64,000 bases of DNA. Origin: Azolla caroliniana (Eukaryota; Polypodiophyta). Every line of letters starts with the position of its first letter. The stretch's first letter is position 1. The notes beneath the pieces were generated by a model. That model saw only the letters and a program-made list of their open reading frames with translations. It ran no database searches and had not been told where the DNA came from. The position numbers and the translations under genes are program-made. Shown here piece by piece: positions 19,907 to 30,416 of the stretch. The stretch is from NCBI GenBank assembly GCA_043228905.1, contig JBHGNT010000018.1:7006001-7070000 (forward strand), in the 5' to 3' direction.

Positions 19907-20412
19907 TTGACAGCTAATTAGCTGCATTTGTACAGCTAATTAGCTACTGATGACTATTTCGCTATAACTTATAACTTAAAACTTAACAAAAAAGACATGA
20001 TTTTATTGAGAAAGAAGCACAGAAAGCAGACTGTATACAAGAAATTGATTCCAAACGAATTTATTGATCTGTTTTCGCGAAATACATGTTTGTTTTACAA
20101 GAGAACATGGTAAGTGCTACTTGTAGCTACAAATTCCATGGCATACTATTGTAAATACATTTGTACAGCTAATTAGCTGCATTTGTATAGCTAATTAGCT
20201 ACTGATGACTATTTCGCTATAACTTATAACTTAAAACTTAACAAAAAAGACATGATTTTATTGAGAAAGAAGCACAGAAAGCAGACTGTATACAAGAAAT
20301 TGATTCCAAACGAATTTATTGATCTGTTTTCGCGAAATACATGTTTGTTTTACAAGAGAACATGGTAAGTGGTACTTGTAGCTACAAATTCCATGGCATA
20401 CTATTGTAAATA
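19907..20412. repeat. 255-bp tandem duplication at the transposase 3' end
   Basis: 19,907-20,160 and about 20,162-20,412 are nearly identical (for example TACTGATGACTATTTCGC at 19,945 and 20,200, period 255). Each copy starts with two AGCTAATTAGCT palindromes. The right copy contains the last codons and stop of the transposase, so the left copy holds a duplicated gene end. Confidence 0.9.
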
Positions 20413-22223
20413 CATTCATACACATTAGCACCAACAGTGTATAAACCGGAGCAGCTATTGTATTCTGACATTGGGACGTTGATGCATCTGACCAAATGAG
20501 AGTACATATACGCCGCTGGTTTGTCTTCTAACAGCCTGTACACATATTCGTAGTCATCTAGTTTTGCATAAAAAATGCCTTCGATGTAGAATGTCCCGGC
20601 AGATACAAAATTTCCCCATGCATCTACAATATTCTGCCTTGCACACTGTTTACTAACCGTGCACTTTAATATATAGAAATCAACACCCTCTGAATTGCCT
20701 TCTTCAGCATTTACAGCGAAGTTATCCCCAACGTTCAGGACATCACTCAAAGTATCTCCAAGTCCCTCATATGTGAAGTCAGCATTCTGCCCTGTTTCTC
20801 CATCAACTGCTTCCTTATCATTCAGAGTGTGATACTCCCAATTCTGAATGTATGCTTTGTTTAGACAATATCTCCAATTTCCCTGCACACAATGGAAGCA
20901 AAAACAAGTCAATTCTCTAACCGCAATACAATGACCATCCAACCTGGAATAACCGCGAACAGCATGCAGAGATCGCAATTCGGGAATTCCTTGGCACTCC
21001 CAGGTCTTCTCCCTATTTACTTCATCTATCTTCACTTCCCAAAATTCACGTTTGATATCTCGAACTTGCGAGGAATAAACACCTGTGGCACTCGTCGACA
21101 TATTTGTTCTTAAAAATTCAACTACATGTGATGCACAATTCATGTGCACACCATCTGTCTTTAGTTGTTCATGGGTAAGTGCCCGCTTTATAACAGCCCC
21201 TGCACCATCATGTTCACCTTTACCATGGCCAGACCCAAAAAAATTCCATCTCATCTCCAAACCTGTTATAGCAGGATACCTCCCCACAAAATAAAATGGA
21301 CGTCGAGCCTTGAATTGTGACGCAGCTCCGTCAGACCAAACCCAATGTTGAGTAAGCTCCAAACGTTGAGCTAATAACCACTGCCAATGTAACTTAAAAC
21401 AGTGTTGGACGAACAAGGTATCATGCTTCTTATCATCGGAAATAAAGAAATGAATTACTTTTTTAACATCACCTGAAACTCGAAAATATGTTATGTGCAC
21501 AAAAATGGTTACCTGAACTGAACACCAATGCATAGATTGAATTTCATTCTGCTGCTTGAAAGTATAATTCTCTGCGAAATCTACTACTGAGACTACTACA
21601 TCATTTGGGAAATCAGATATGCAAGTCTTAAACTGATGGGCCTGCCATGAATAAATGAAGTTGTGTTTAATGAACTTTCCTAGAGATACTACAAACAGAG
21701 ACACCAAATCCCTTGGTTTAAGCATCTTCCGAACTAGATCCTTTCTTTTACACACCTTTCCTTCGAAATTGGTGTTCACTGACTCAAATAACTTCACAGA
21801 GATCAATATTTCACTACTCAATTCATTTGGACACCACCTAAATCTAGTAGGGCCATAATCTTGACATAAACCCATGACACATTTATGAATATGGAAGATA
21901 GCGTCAGATTCTCTCGGACACAATATTGAATCTAATAAATAACTCATGGAAGAGATAACGTGCTCAGATGATTTACACTCCTCTTGCGGGCTTGATCGAC
22001 AGATTGGGCACCCACATGTGCAAACTGTATTAGTTAGGGATGCGCTATGGTGACGTAGTAGATTAACAGAGTCCTTCAGAAAACCCATCTGTACATGGTA
22101 AATGCAACAACATGTGTATCGATCCTTTAAGCGTCTCACAAAGTGTGGCTTAAGAGACTCGAATGTTCGTAGTTGAACTTTGATAGTTGGATGCATTCGT
22201 TTGAACCTAATAAATAAATCGAC
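20379..22223 (-). CDS. DNA transposase, exon 2 (catalytic region)
   Basis: An uninterrupted 614-codon exon read from 22,223 to a TAG at 20,379-20,381. Near its start are Cys-rich motifs (TCCCIYH; CTCGCPIC) that could bind zinc. An RNase H-like DDE catalytic core is suggested by three conserved-looking segments. They are VVSVVDFAEN (about 21,575-21,600, first Asp after a beta-strand), WVWSDGAASQFKARRPF (about 21,305-21,345, second Asp) and FGSGHGKGEHDGAGAVIKR (about 21,190-21,240, third acidic residue). I recall similar SDG...QFK and HGKG..D..GG blocks in transposon-derived proteins of animals and plants, but cannot name the family with certainty. No premature stop is present, and the splice to exon 1 keeps frame, so the gene may be functional. 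Confidence 0.7.
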
Positions 22224-23429
22224 CTGCGTAATAAAGGGGAATTAGTTATTCTCGTAACTAGCTAACTATCCTAGTAGCTAATTAGCTATTCTAGTAGCTA
22301 GTTAGCTATTCTAGTAGCTAGTTAGCTATTCTAGTAGCTAATTAGCTATCATGGTAGCTAATTAGCTGTCCTAGTAGCTAATTAGCTGTCCTAGTAGCTA
22401 ATTAGCTATCATGGTAGTTAATTAGCTGTCGTAGTAGCTAATTAGCTATCATGGTAGCTAATTAGCTATTCTAGTAGCTAATTAGCTATCATGGTAGCTA
22501 ATTAGCTGTCGTAGTAGCTAATTAGCTATCATGGTAGCTAATTAGCTGTCCTAGTAGCTAATTGGCTGTCCTAGTAGCTAATTAGCTATCATGGTAGCTA
22601 ATTAGCTGTCGTAGTAGCTAATTAGCTATCATGGTAGCTAATTAGCTATTCTAGTAGCTAATTAGCTATCATGGTAGCTAATTAGCTGTCGTAGTAGCTA
22701 ATTAGCTATCATGGTAGCTAATTAGCTGTCCTAGTAGCTAATTAGTTGTCCTAGTAGCTAATTAGCTATCATGGTAGCTAATTAGCTGCTCTAGTAGCTA
22801 ATTAGCTATCATGGTGGCTAATTAGCTTTCCTAGTAACTAATTAGCTATCATGGTAGCAAATTAGCTTGTCTAGTAGCTAATTAGCTATCATGGTGGCTA
22901 ATTAGCTTTCCTAGTAACTAATTAGCTATCATGGTAGCTAATTAGCTGGTCTAGTAGCTAATTAGCTATCGTGGTAGCTAATTAGCTGGTCTAGTAGCTA
23001 ATTAGCTATAATGGTGGCTGATTAGCTTTCCTAGTAACTAATTAGCTATCATGGTAGCTAATTAGCTAGTATAGTAGCTAATTAGCTATCATGGTAGCTA
23101 ATTAGCTATCACGGTGGCTAATTAGCTGTCCTAGTAACTAATTAGCTATCATGGTAGCTAATTAGCTGGTCTAGTAGCTAATTAGCTATAATGGTGGCTA
23201 ATTAGCTATCCTAACTAATTAGCTATCATGGTAGTAGCTATTGAGAGTAGCTAGTTACCTATGTAGTAGCTATCATAGTAGCTAATTAGCTATCATGGTA
23301 GCTAATTAGCTTTCCTAGTAGCTAATTAGCTGGTAATAACGAAATAGCTAACTAGCTACCATGATAGCTAACTGAGCTAATTAACTTTCCGAGTAGAGTC
23401 AAAACAAATGTTGAGATAAATGTAAATAC
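22224..23429 (-). other. Transposase intron containing a minisatellite
   Basis: On the minus strand the donor is CTCAG|GTATTT at 23,430/23,429 and the acceptor is GCAG|GTCGAT at 22,224/22,223. Both exons meet in phase 0, joining DVPQ to VDLFIRF. The 1,206-bp intron is almost wholly repeat. Confidence 0.7.
22246..23340. repeat. AGCTAATTAGCT minisatellite, about 1.1 kb
   Basis: About fifty 20-bp units, each made of the perfect palindrome AGCTAATTAGCT plus an 8-bp spacer that mostly alternates between ATCATGGT and GTCCTAGT-type sequences. This gives a 40-bp higher-order period. The same palindrome occurs at both transposon ends (15,883-15,932; 25,549-25,575) and at 19,911-20,200. Confidence 0.97.
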
Positions 23430-23990
23430 CTGAGGTACATCAAGAAGATGAATGGGATGCTCCTCGTATTGATTTCTTCCAACACGTTTCCTGCATAAAT
23501 CCTTTTTATTGGGTGAAACCCTACTCTCATTAGTCCAAAACATTGTGATTACATCCTTGATTTCAAATGTTATGGGTGTCATTGGCTTACATCTTGTAGT
23601 TAGCTTTAGTAGACTAGTTCCTTCACCCGAGGAAATTATACGGTTCATTGTATTGTACACTGTTTTTCTACTAACACCAATTACCTTAGATAGCTCACTG
23701 ATGTTTATATCGTCAACATCACTATTAAGTAACATCATTAGACTAGACCTTTTTAAGACAAGATCATCTTCTGACCTGCTCATGGATACGAAACTATTAC
23801 GAAGATTATTTACTAAAATAGATGATATGTTTGCATTAAGACCATCACAATCAACTAAGTCCTTTATCGATGGATCATTACATATTCCATAAAGTACTAC
23901 CTTCTTTTCTTCATTGCTGATGTGCTTGGTTTGAACATTGAAATAGTCTACAACCTTTCTCTCTATGATGGTAGTCGCATTACTTATATT
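23430..23990 (-). CDS. DNA transposase, exon 1 (N-terminal helix-turn-helix)
   Basis: The frame is open from about 23,990 to the donor at 23,430, with an ATG at 23,783. ISELSKVIGVSRKTVYNTMNR (about 23,640-23,705) has the spacing of a helix-turn-helix DNA-binding motif. FEIKDVITMFWTNESRVSPNKKDL follows, a block that leads into the catalytic exon. The stretch above 23,783 has no stop and no other ATG, so an additional upstream exon is likely. The best candidate is the ORF at 23,996-24,178. Confidence 0.65.
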
Positions 23991-23995
23991 CTCAG

Positions 23996-24178
23996 CTAAA
24001 CTATCCTTACCTTACTGAGTGTGGCTTTCGTATCCTTCAACAATTGACGATGTTTCCTTTTTTTTTCTGCCCAATAGTTTCGTATGGCTTGTTGTGTCCT
24101 GATAACATCATCCCTATCCTTATGATCATTGAGGGGTAATTCTAAACACCCTTCTTCCCCTTCCATTTGGCTAGACAT
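23996..24178 (-). CDS. Probable first coding segment of the transposase
   Basis: The ATG at 24,178 begins a 60-codon acidic then basic stretch (MEGEEGCLELPLND; AEKKRKHRQLLKDTK). At 24,003 it runs into AAG|GTAAGG, a good donor site. The next open frame starts within 15 bp but in another phase. A short intron or a single-base frameshift could join it to exon 1; I cannot decide which. Confidence 0.45.
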   Translation of the reverse strand: MSSQMEGEEGCLELPLNDHKDRDDVIRTQQAIRNYWAEKKRKHRQLLKDTKATLSKVRIV

Positions 24179-24514
24179 GTTAAAACCCTAAATTTCCAGA
24201 AAAAAAAACAAGTATTAAAGATGGCTATGGGCAACAACAATACACAAAAATATTCCACACAATACACAAGATTAGACACAACAATACACAAGATAATCAA
24301 TAGACAGAAAAGTTATTGCAATCCAAGACCGAACAGTAGAGGATTTCACTCTGTTGGATCCAACAGTTGAGGAGGCGATCCAAGACCGACCAATGGCAAC
24401 AACTGAGTGTAGAATGTTGCCGTTGGATGAGTGAACTCCGTCAAATCGAAATGTGGAAGCAATCCGGGACTGGACAATAGTGGCAACTGAGTATAGAATG
24501 ATGGCAATGGAGGA

Positions 24515-25255
24515 GAGAACCCCGTCAGATTGAACAGTTACCGATGATGCTTGAAACGCACATAGAAGGCACTTGAGAATAGAGTGGCATAGAGAAGAGA
24601 ACCCCGTCAGATTGAACAGTTACCAATGATGCTTGAAACGCACAGTAGCGGCCCCTGAGTGAGAGTGGAAAAGAGAAGAGAACCCCGTCAGATTGAACAG
24701 TTACCAATGATGCTTGAAACGCACAGTAGCGGCCCCTGAGTGAGAGTGGAAAAGAGAAGAGAACCCCGTTAGATTGAATAGCTCTTTGATTATGCTTGGA
24801 ACGCACAGTAGCAACCCCTGAGTGTAGAGTGGGAAAGAGAAGAGAACCCCGTCAGATTGAACAACTCTTTGATGATGCTTGGAACGCACAGCAGCGGCCC
24901 CTGAGTGTAGAGTGGCACAGAGAAGAGAACCCCCTCAGATTGAACAGCTCTTTGATGATGCTTGGAACGCACAGTAATGGCCCCTGAGTGTAGAGTGGCA
25001 CAGAGAAGAGAACCCCCTCAGATTGAACAGCTCTTTGATGATGCTTGGAACGCACAGTAATGGCCCCTAAGTGTAGAGTGGCACAGAGAAGAGAACCCCG
25101 TCAGATTGAACAGCTCTTTGATGATGCTTGGAATGCACAGTAGTGGCCCCTGAGTGTAGAGTGTCACAGAGAAGAGAACCCCGTCAGATTGAGCAGCTCT
25201 TTGATGATGCTTGGAACGCACAGTAGCGGCCCCTCAGTGTAGAGTGGCGGCAGGT
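24515..25255. repeat. 81-83-bp tandem repeat upstream of the transposase gene (about 9 units)
   Basis: GAGAACCCC recurs at 24,515, 24,597, 24,678, 24,759, 24,842, 24,925, 25,008, 25,091 and 25,174. Each unit contains CAGATTGAACAG, GATGATGCTTG(G/A)AACGCACA and a GAGTGTAGAGTGGCA tail. The array lies between the transposase start and the right terminus, in the probable promoter. Confidence 0.95.
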
Positions 25256-25576
25256 GGACTCGATAGGGTTTAGCAACAGTGGTAGCAACTAACCCACAGT
25301 ACTCAACTAGAGATGGCCTACGTAATGTGGCAAAGGATCATGCATAATGGACCTAGGAATTCGATATATAATTTATGGTACACATTTATGGTGCACACAT
25401 CAATTTATGTTGCACATTTATGGCACTCATTTACATATGTAATTAAAACACTCTAGTATTTTCAATGGTAGTTTTTTGCATACTTAATTTATTAATGATG
25501 GCTTTTTATTAAAATGACTATTTATCAATGGTAGCTTTTTGCATAGCTAATTAGCTATGTCAAGGACATAGCTAAT
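25256..25576. other. Right subterminal region of the DNA transposon
   Basis: AT-rich and non-coding. It has repeated ATTTATGGTNCACA motifs (about 25,370-25,430) and TATCAATGGTAGCTTTTTGCAT, and ends with AGCTAATTAGCT at about 25,550. Confidence 0.6.
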
Positions 25577-25601
25577 TGTTTCCACTCGCATGCTTTCACC
25601 C
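25577..25601 (-). repeat. Right terminal inverted repeat of the DNA transposon
   Basis: Reverse complement of 15,850-15,874 with one mismatch. It is followed by the TTCA duplication at 25,602-25,605. Confidence 0.9.
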
Positions 25602-25721
25602 TTCACACCTCGCTCGCGCTCCTCGACCTGTTCGACTCCGCGCGCTTCGACCCTTCCGGTCGGCTTGTCTGCTCATGCGGCCCTTATCAGCTCTTCTGTT
25701 GTTGCGGTGTTTACGCTTCTC

Positions 25722-26288
25722 CTACTGCCTTTTCTTCCGCTTGGGCCTTGGTTGATTTAGCGTGTCTGAATCAAACATCCGAACCGACTCGGCTACCTCC
25801 GATCGGTTTTCGCTCTCGTTCGAGTTGGCTGTCTCCAACTCGTCTTCGGTCTTCTCGCCCTCGGTGGCGTCATCTTCCCCATGCGTGGTTGGCTTCGGCT
25901 CTGTCCTTCGGTTGCTCCCCTTTTGTCCTCGTCCGAACTTTTCCGCGGGTCCGCCCTCGGCTTCTTCAGCCGATCCGAAGTCGAACTTGACAACCGAGTC
26001 AACCGACTCGGTGGTGTCGCGGTCTCTGCTCCTTTCCTGCTGCCTTGCTTGGTCGTTCGGGACTATTCTCCCCCTCAAGTTTGGCATGTCGAAGTGACGC
26101 AATCCGAGCGCACCTGAGAATTGCCGCAACTTGTCCAGACCAAGAGGCTTGGTGAAGATGTCGGCAGTCTGCCGATCCGTCAGAACGTACTGAAGTTCGA
26201 CTTCACCGGAACGGACACGCTCACGGACGAAATGGTAGTGCACCTCAATGTGCTTGGTTCGTGCGTGGAAAACGGGGTTTTTCGCGAG
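25722..26288 (-). pseudogene. Copia A RNase H end plus hydrophilic C-terminal extension
   Basis: The frame begins after a TAG at about 26,289 with LAKNPVFHARTKHIE-type residues and YHFVRERVRSGE, then DIFTKPLGLDKLRQF, the normal Copia polyprotein end. Unusually it continues through an internal purine tract (PNLRGR) for about 110 very charged residues (GSAEEAEGGPAEKFGRG; RPKRKKRQ) to a stop at 25,722. Most Copia elements end near the polypurine tract. The extension may be real or a chance open frame. Confidence 0.7.
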
Positions 26289-27905
26289 CTAGATGCTGCT
26301 AAGGTTGTCGCAGTAGATCGTCGTCAGATCTGACACCTCCTCTTGCAGGTCCTTAAGTAGCCGCTTCAACCATATGGCTTCGCATGTCGCGACAGCCGCT
26401 CCTCGGTACTCAGCTTCGGTGCTCGACAGTGCAACTGTCGACTGCTTCTTACTGCTCCACGCGATCACGGCACTCCCGAGGGAGAACGCGTATCCGGACG
26501 TGGATCGGCGATCGGCGGCGTTGCCTGCCCAATCAGCATCGGTGTAGCCGACTAACTGCACGGCTGCACCGGTCCGATATAGCAATCCCCGGTCCTTAGA
26601 GCCGTTGACATACCGAAGTATGCGTTGCGCACACTGAAGGTGCTCCTCGGTAGGTCGCGCCATGAACTGACTGATCACTCCGACCGGATAACTGAGGTCG
26701 GGTCGGGTGATGGTCAAGTATATGAGGCTTCTGACAATTTGTCGGAACCTCGTCGGGTCACATACCTTTCCCGTATCGGGACGAAGCTTGACGGTTCTGT
26801 CCAGAGGAGTCGAGACGGACTTACAGTCGGCCATCCCAAATTTGAAGAGCATACTCAGAACGTAATGACGTTGGTTGATCAATATGCCTTCGGGGGTACG
26901 GATCACTTCGATCCCGAGGAAGTAATGAAGGTCCCCCAGATCCTTCATCTCGAACGATGCCGCAAGCTGGAGCTTCACGCGGTCGATTTCACCGAGGTCG
27001 GCGCCGGTGATGACCAAGTCATCAACATATAGTAAAATACTAACCGATCCGAGTCAACCTTTCCGGATGAACAGGGAAGAGTCCGATTTTGATGTGACGA
27101 AGCCCATCCGACGCAGTTGTTGCGTGATCTTCGCGTTCCAAGCACGCGGGGCTTGCTTCAGTTCGTAAAGGGACTTCTTCAGTTGGCATACTGCCGAGGA
27201 GTTCGTTCCAGAGTGAAATCCGGGAGGCTGTACCATGTACACCTGTTCCTCAAGGTCACCTTGTAGGAACGCATTCTTTACATCCATCTGATGTAGGTGC
27301 CACCCCTTGGCCGCGGCTACTACGAGCGAAACACGGGCGATCGTCATTTTCGCGACCGGCGCAAACGTTTCATCGTAGTCGATGCCGTGTTTCTGCGCAT
27401 AGCCCTTTGCCACTAGCCGAGCCTTGTACCGGTTGACCGAGCCATCGGTGTTGTACTTGACCTTGTACACCCACCTACACCCGATCGGTTTTACCCCTGT
27501 TGGTGCGCCAACCAGGTCCCAGGTCTCATTCTCTGCCAATGCGTGCATCTCTTCCTCCATCGCGGCACGCCAATTCGCATCTTTAGCCGCTTCTGCGTAG
27601 CTCTCCGGCTCACGCACTTCCGCTACACGGGTCATGTACGCATAATGATGCACCATGTACTCATTGTATCCGAACCACAAAACAGGATTCTTCTGGCGGG
27701 TAGACCAGCGTAATCTCACATTAGCCGATGTCGAGGCCTTCTCGGTCGACGCGGTTTTCACCTTTAAAGACTCGTCACCGGTTCCCTCGGAGTCGGACTC
27801 GCGTTGGTCTGACTCGTTCCTATTCGTGCCGGAATCCGACACCTTCTTCTTCCCTTTCTCTTTGCGGGTATGCCGTCTCCTCGGCTTCCTGCGCGGGGAA
27901 TGCAC
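26289..27905 (-). pseudogene. Copia A reverse transcriptase and RNase H
   Basis: From 27,905 the frame shows a Ser/Lys-rich linker and RT motifs [39 protein letters not shown] and [22 protein letters not shown] near 27,054 then precedes LLYVDDLVITGADL, so the catalytic Asp pair is intact but lies after the stop. RNase H has YTDADWAGNAADRRSTSGY, LSSTEAEYRG and YCDNLSSI followed by TAG. The two stops make it defective. Confidence 0.9.
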
Positions 27906-27986
27906 GGCCGAGTCTCCACTGCTCGCCGGCTCTTCATCGGACTGGTCGTACCGACTCAGTCGTCCACTCGGTCCACTTAAACGGAG

Positions 27987-29393
27987 TTAAATCGGACTCT
28001 CTTCGTGGGTCTCGATTTCGGGCTCATCCGAAGGCATCTCGGCCTCGCTGACCTCATCGTCAGAGCTCGGATTGGAGTCGGGGTTCGGAGTCGGGGGCTG
28101 GTACCAAGTCGCGGACTCGTCAAACACAACGTCGCGGCTAACACGCGCTTGTTTGGTGCGAGGGTTATAGCACTTATAACCCTTTTGCTCGTCCGAGTAA
28201 TCGACCAAGATGCATTTCTCGGCCTTTGCGTCCAACTTCCTCCTTTTCTCCTTCGGTACATGCACATACGCAATGCTATCGAACACCCTCAAGTGTCGCA
28301 AGTTCGGCTTTGTTCCGAAATACAGCTCGTGCGCCGACACTTTGTCTCCGATCCGGTTCTGGATGTACACCGCGGTCCTTACCGCCTCGGCCCAGTAAAA
28401 CTTGGGCAAGCTCTTCTCCTCCAGCATTGCCCGATTCTTCCTCTCGGCCACGCCGTTCTGCTCCGGCGTGTTTCTACATCTGAATTCGCGCCGAATTCCC
28501 ATTTGTTGTAGATAACCGTTGAATTGACCGGAAAAGTACTCTTTTCCGCCATCCGTCCGCAGACACTTGATCTTTCGTCCCGTTTCTGTTTCTACAAACC
28601 CTTTGAGGTCACAGAAACAGTCGAAGACTTCGCTCTTCCTCTCAATGAGGTAGATCCACGTGTGCCGCGTGTGGTCGTCGATGAAGGAGACGAAATATCG
28701 GCTCCCGCCAAGACTAACGTTTTGTGCAGGCCCCCACACATCGGAGTGTATAAGGTCGAGCTTGTTCCGGCTCCGGTTTCGCTCGTTGGGGAAAGGAAGT
28801 CGGTGTTGATTCCTGAGCTGGCAGGCTTCACAAATTTGTGCCTTTCGGCCACTAAATTTGGGCAATCCGAACACTACCTGTTTCGATTGCAGATCTTGAA
28901 GCCGATGGTAGTTGACGTGGCCTATCCGCTTGTGCCACAAGTCGATGTCCGACTTGGTTTTTCTTCCCTTCACGAACATTGCGGTGCCGCCGTCAGTGGA
29001 GTCGAGGATGAACATCCTCCCGTCTCTGCGCCCTTGCGCAATCACACGGCCTTCTTCCTCAAGGAATCACCCGAGGTGTGTAAACCGAACCTCCATCCCT
29101 TGGTCGACGATCTGTCCGACCGAGACCAAGTTCTTCGTGATTGTCGGGACGTGCAACACGTTCATGAGTTTTCCTTTCTGCTCGACATGGCTAAGGGGAA
29201 CTTCTCCGACATTCGCGATCGGATGCGGAGTGTCGTCTCCAGTTGCGACTACTCCAGGTTGTATGGGTTTTTCAAGGTACGAGAACCACTCCTTATCGCT
29301 CGTCATGTGGTTTGACGCGCCGGAGTTTACATACCACACCTCGTCCGATCTCGGGGTGGTCTGCTTCATTGAGTTTACCTCATGTCTCGTCAC
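27987..29393 (-). pseudogene. Copia A protease and integrase
   Basis: The protease motif reads VWYVNSGASNHMT (about 29,320) where D-S-G is expected, so the catalytic Asp is Asn. Integrase has the zinc-binding DLWHKRIGHVNY and CEACQLRNQHRLPF. The core motifs are LDLIHSDVWGP (Asp), CLRTDGGKEY (Asp) and NTPEQNGVAERKNR (Glu). The stretch 29,045-27,987 is open, and an indel separates it from the protease segment and from gag. It ends before RT with another interruption near 27,987. Confidence 0.9.
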
Positions 29394-30346
29394 AAAGGCA
29401 GACCCTTCTCCGGCTCTCCCGGAGTCTTCGGCGTAGTCGATCGCTGCCGATTTCCCTTGTCGGTATGTCCTGAGCCTTTTCCGGAACCAGTTCTCTCCGA
29501 ATCAGCGCGCTTCTTCCAGCACTCACTTTCCCTGTGGCCTTTCTTGCCACAGTACCAACACTCTGCGATGGCCTTCCCTTGCCGGTTCTCATCGCTTCGA
29601 CTCCCCCTGTTTCCGGAGGATTCGGAGTTGCTGTCGGCATCACTTCGGTGCCTTCTTCCTTGATCTCGTCGGCCGCTTCCATTGCGTACCGACTCGCCTC
29701 GTCCGCCACGACCACAGGGCCTTTCTCCCTCCGTGTACAACATCTTGCTATCGGTGTGCGTGCTCGTCGACGCACCCGCGTTGTTCTCCTCTACCAGGAG
29801 CATCGACTGTAAGTCGAAAAAGGACGGCGTATTCTCCCGGGTACACACAACCGTTCGGAACGCTCCGAACTTCGACGCCAAACCTCCGAGACAGATCTGG
29901 ACCATCTCGCTCTCCTCTATGTTCACCTCTATGGAGGCGAGGGAGTCGCAGATATCCTTGATCTTCGAGGTATAGTCCGCCATCGACAAGTCGCGTTGTC
30001 GTAGGTTGCTCAACTCCTGTCGGAGCTGGAGCTTCCTGGCTGTGGTGCTCTTGGCGAAAATCTTCTTCAGATTTTCCCACACACCCTTCGGCATCTTTGC
30101 ATCCCGGACATAGCTCAATAGCTGTTCGCCCACACACGACGCGAAGCAGTATAATACCCTGCTCGCCGATTGCTCCCACGACGGGAAGTCTCTGTGTGTC
30201 GATTCGGGTGCCGCGTCATTAGCTCCTTCGACATAACTCCAGTAGCCGTGCTCGAGCAGGTACTGGTGCATCTTGTAGGACCAAGACGCGTAGTTCGTTC
30301 TGTCGAGCTTCTCTGTTGGAAGCGAGCTTGCCATGCCTCTATCCAT
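29394..30346 (-). CDS. Copia A gag
   Basis: The ATG at 30,346 (MDRGMASSLPTEKLDRTNYASW) is about 60 bp after the primer site. The capsid-like N-terminal domain contains YKMHQYLLEHGYWSYV and AWENL-type segments (KGVWENLKKIFAKST) and LSMADYTSKIKDICDSL. A CCHC knuckle ECWYCGKKGHRESECW follows at about 29,560. The frame is open for 318 codons, then shifts relative to the protease by one base near 29,400. In an intact Copia, gag and pol form one frame, so this shift is a likely defect. Confidence 0.85.
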
Positions 30347-30404
30347 CGTTCTTCTTGTTCTTCTTCGTCACTCTGTCGGCTGCAGAGAGGTTCTCAACCC
30401 TCGC

Positions 30405-30416
30405 GCTCTGATACCA
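30405..30416 (-). promoter_or_regulatory. Primer-binding site of Copia A (initiator tRNA-Met)
   Basis: The minus strand reads TGGTATCAGAGC directly after the 5' LTR, the standard plant Copia site complementary to initiator tRNA-Met. Confidence 0.95.

Larger units (their letters stand above)
15850..25601. mobile_element. Large DNA transposon with transposase and extra genes (Sola-like, provisional)
   Basis: The ends are 25-bp inverted repeats with one mismatch (left starts GGGTAAAAGCATGC; right, reversed, GGGTGAAAGCATGC). They are flanked by a perfect 4-bp duplication TTCA (15,846-15,849 and 25,602-25,605). The interior is AT-rich and unlike the GC-rich retroelements around it. It holds a + strand spliced gene (16,101-18,198), a RING-like and an FCP1-like coding segment, and a - strand transposase (24,178-20,379). 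It also holds several tandem repeats built on AGCTAATTAGCT. A 4-bp duplication fits Sola among known superfamilies, but I cannot confirm that without a profile search. Confidence 0.85.

Noticed and set aside
20892-21294. Plus-strand ORFs inside the transposase region
   Set aside because: They overlap the long uninterrupted transposase exon on the other strand and show no domain.
22246-23340. Regularly spaced repeats resembling a CRISPR array
   Set aside because: The spacers are also repetitive, the units are contiguous 20-bp palindromes, and the context is a eukaryotic transposon intron.
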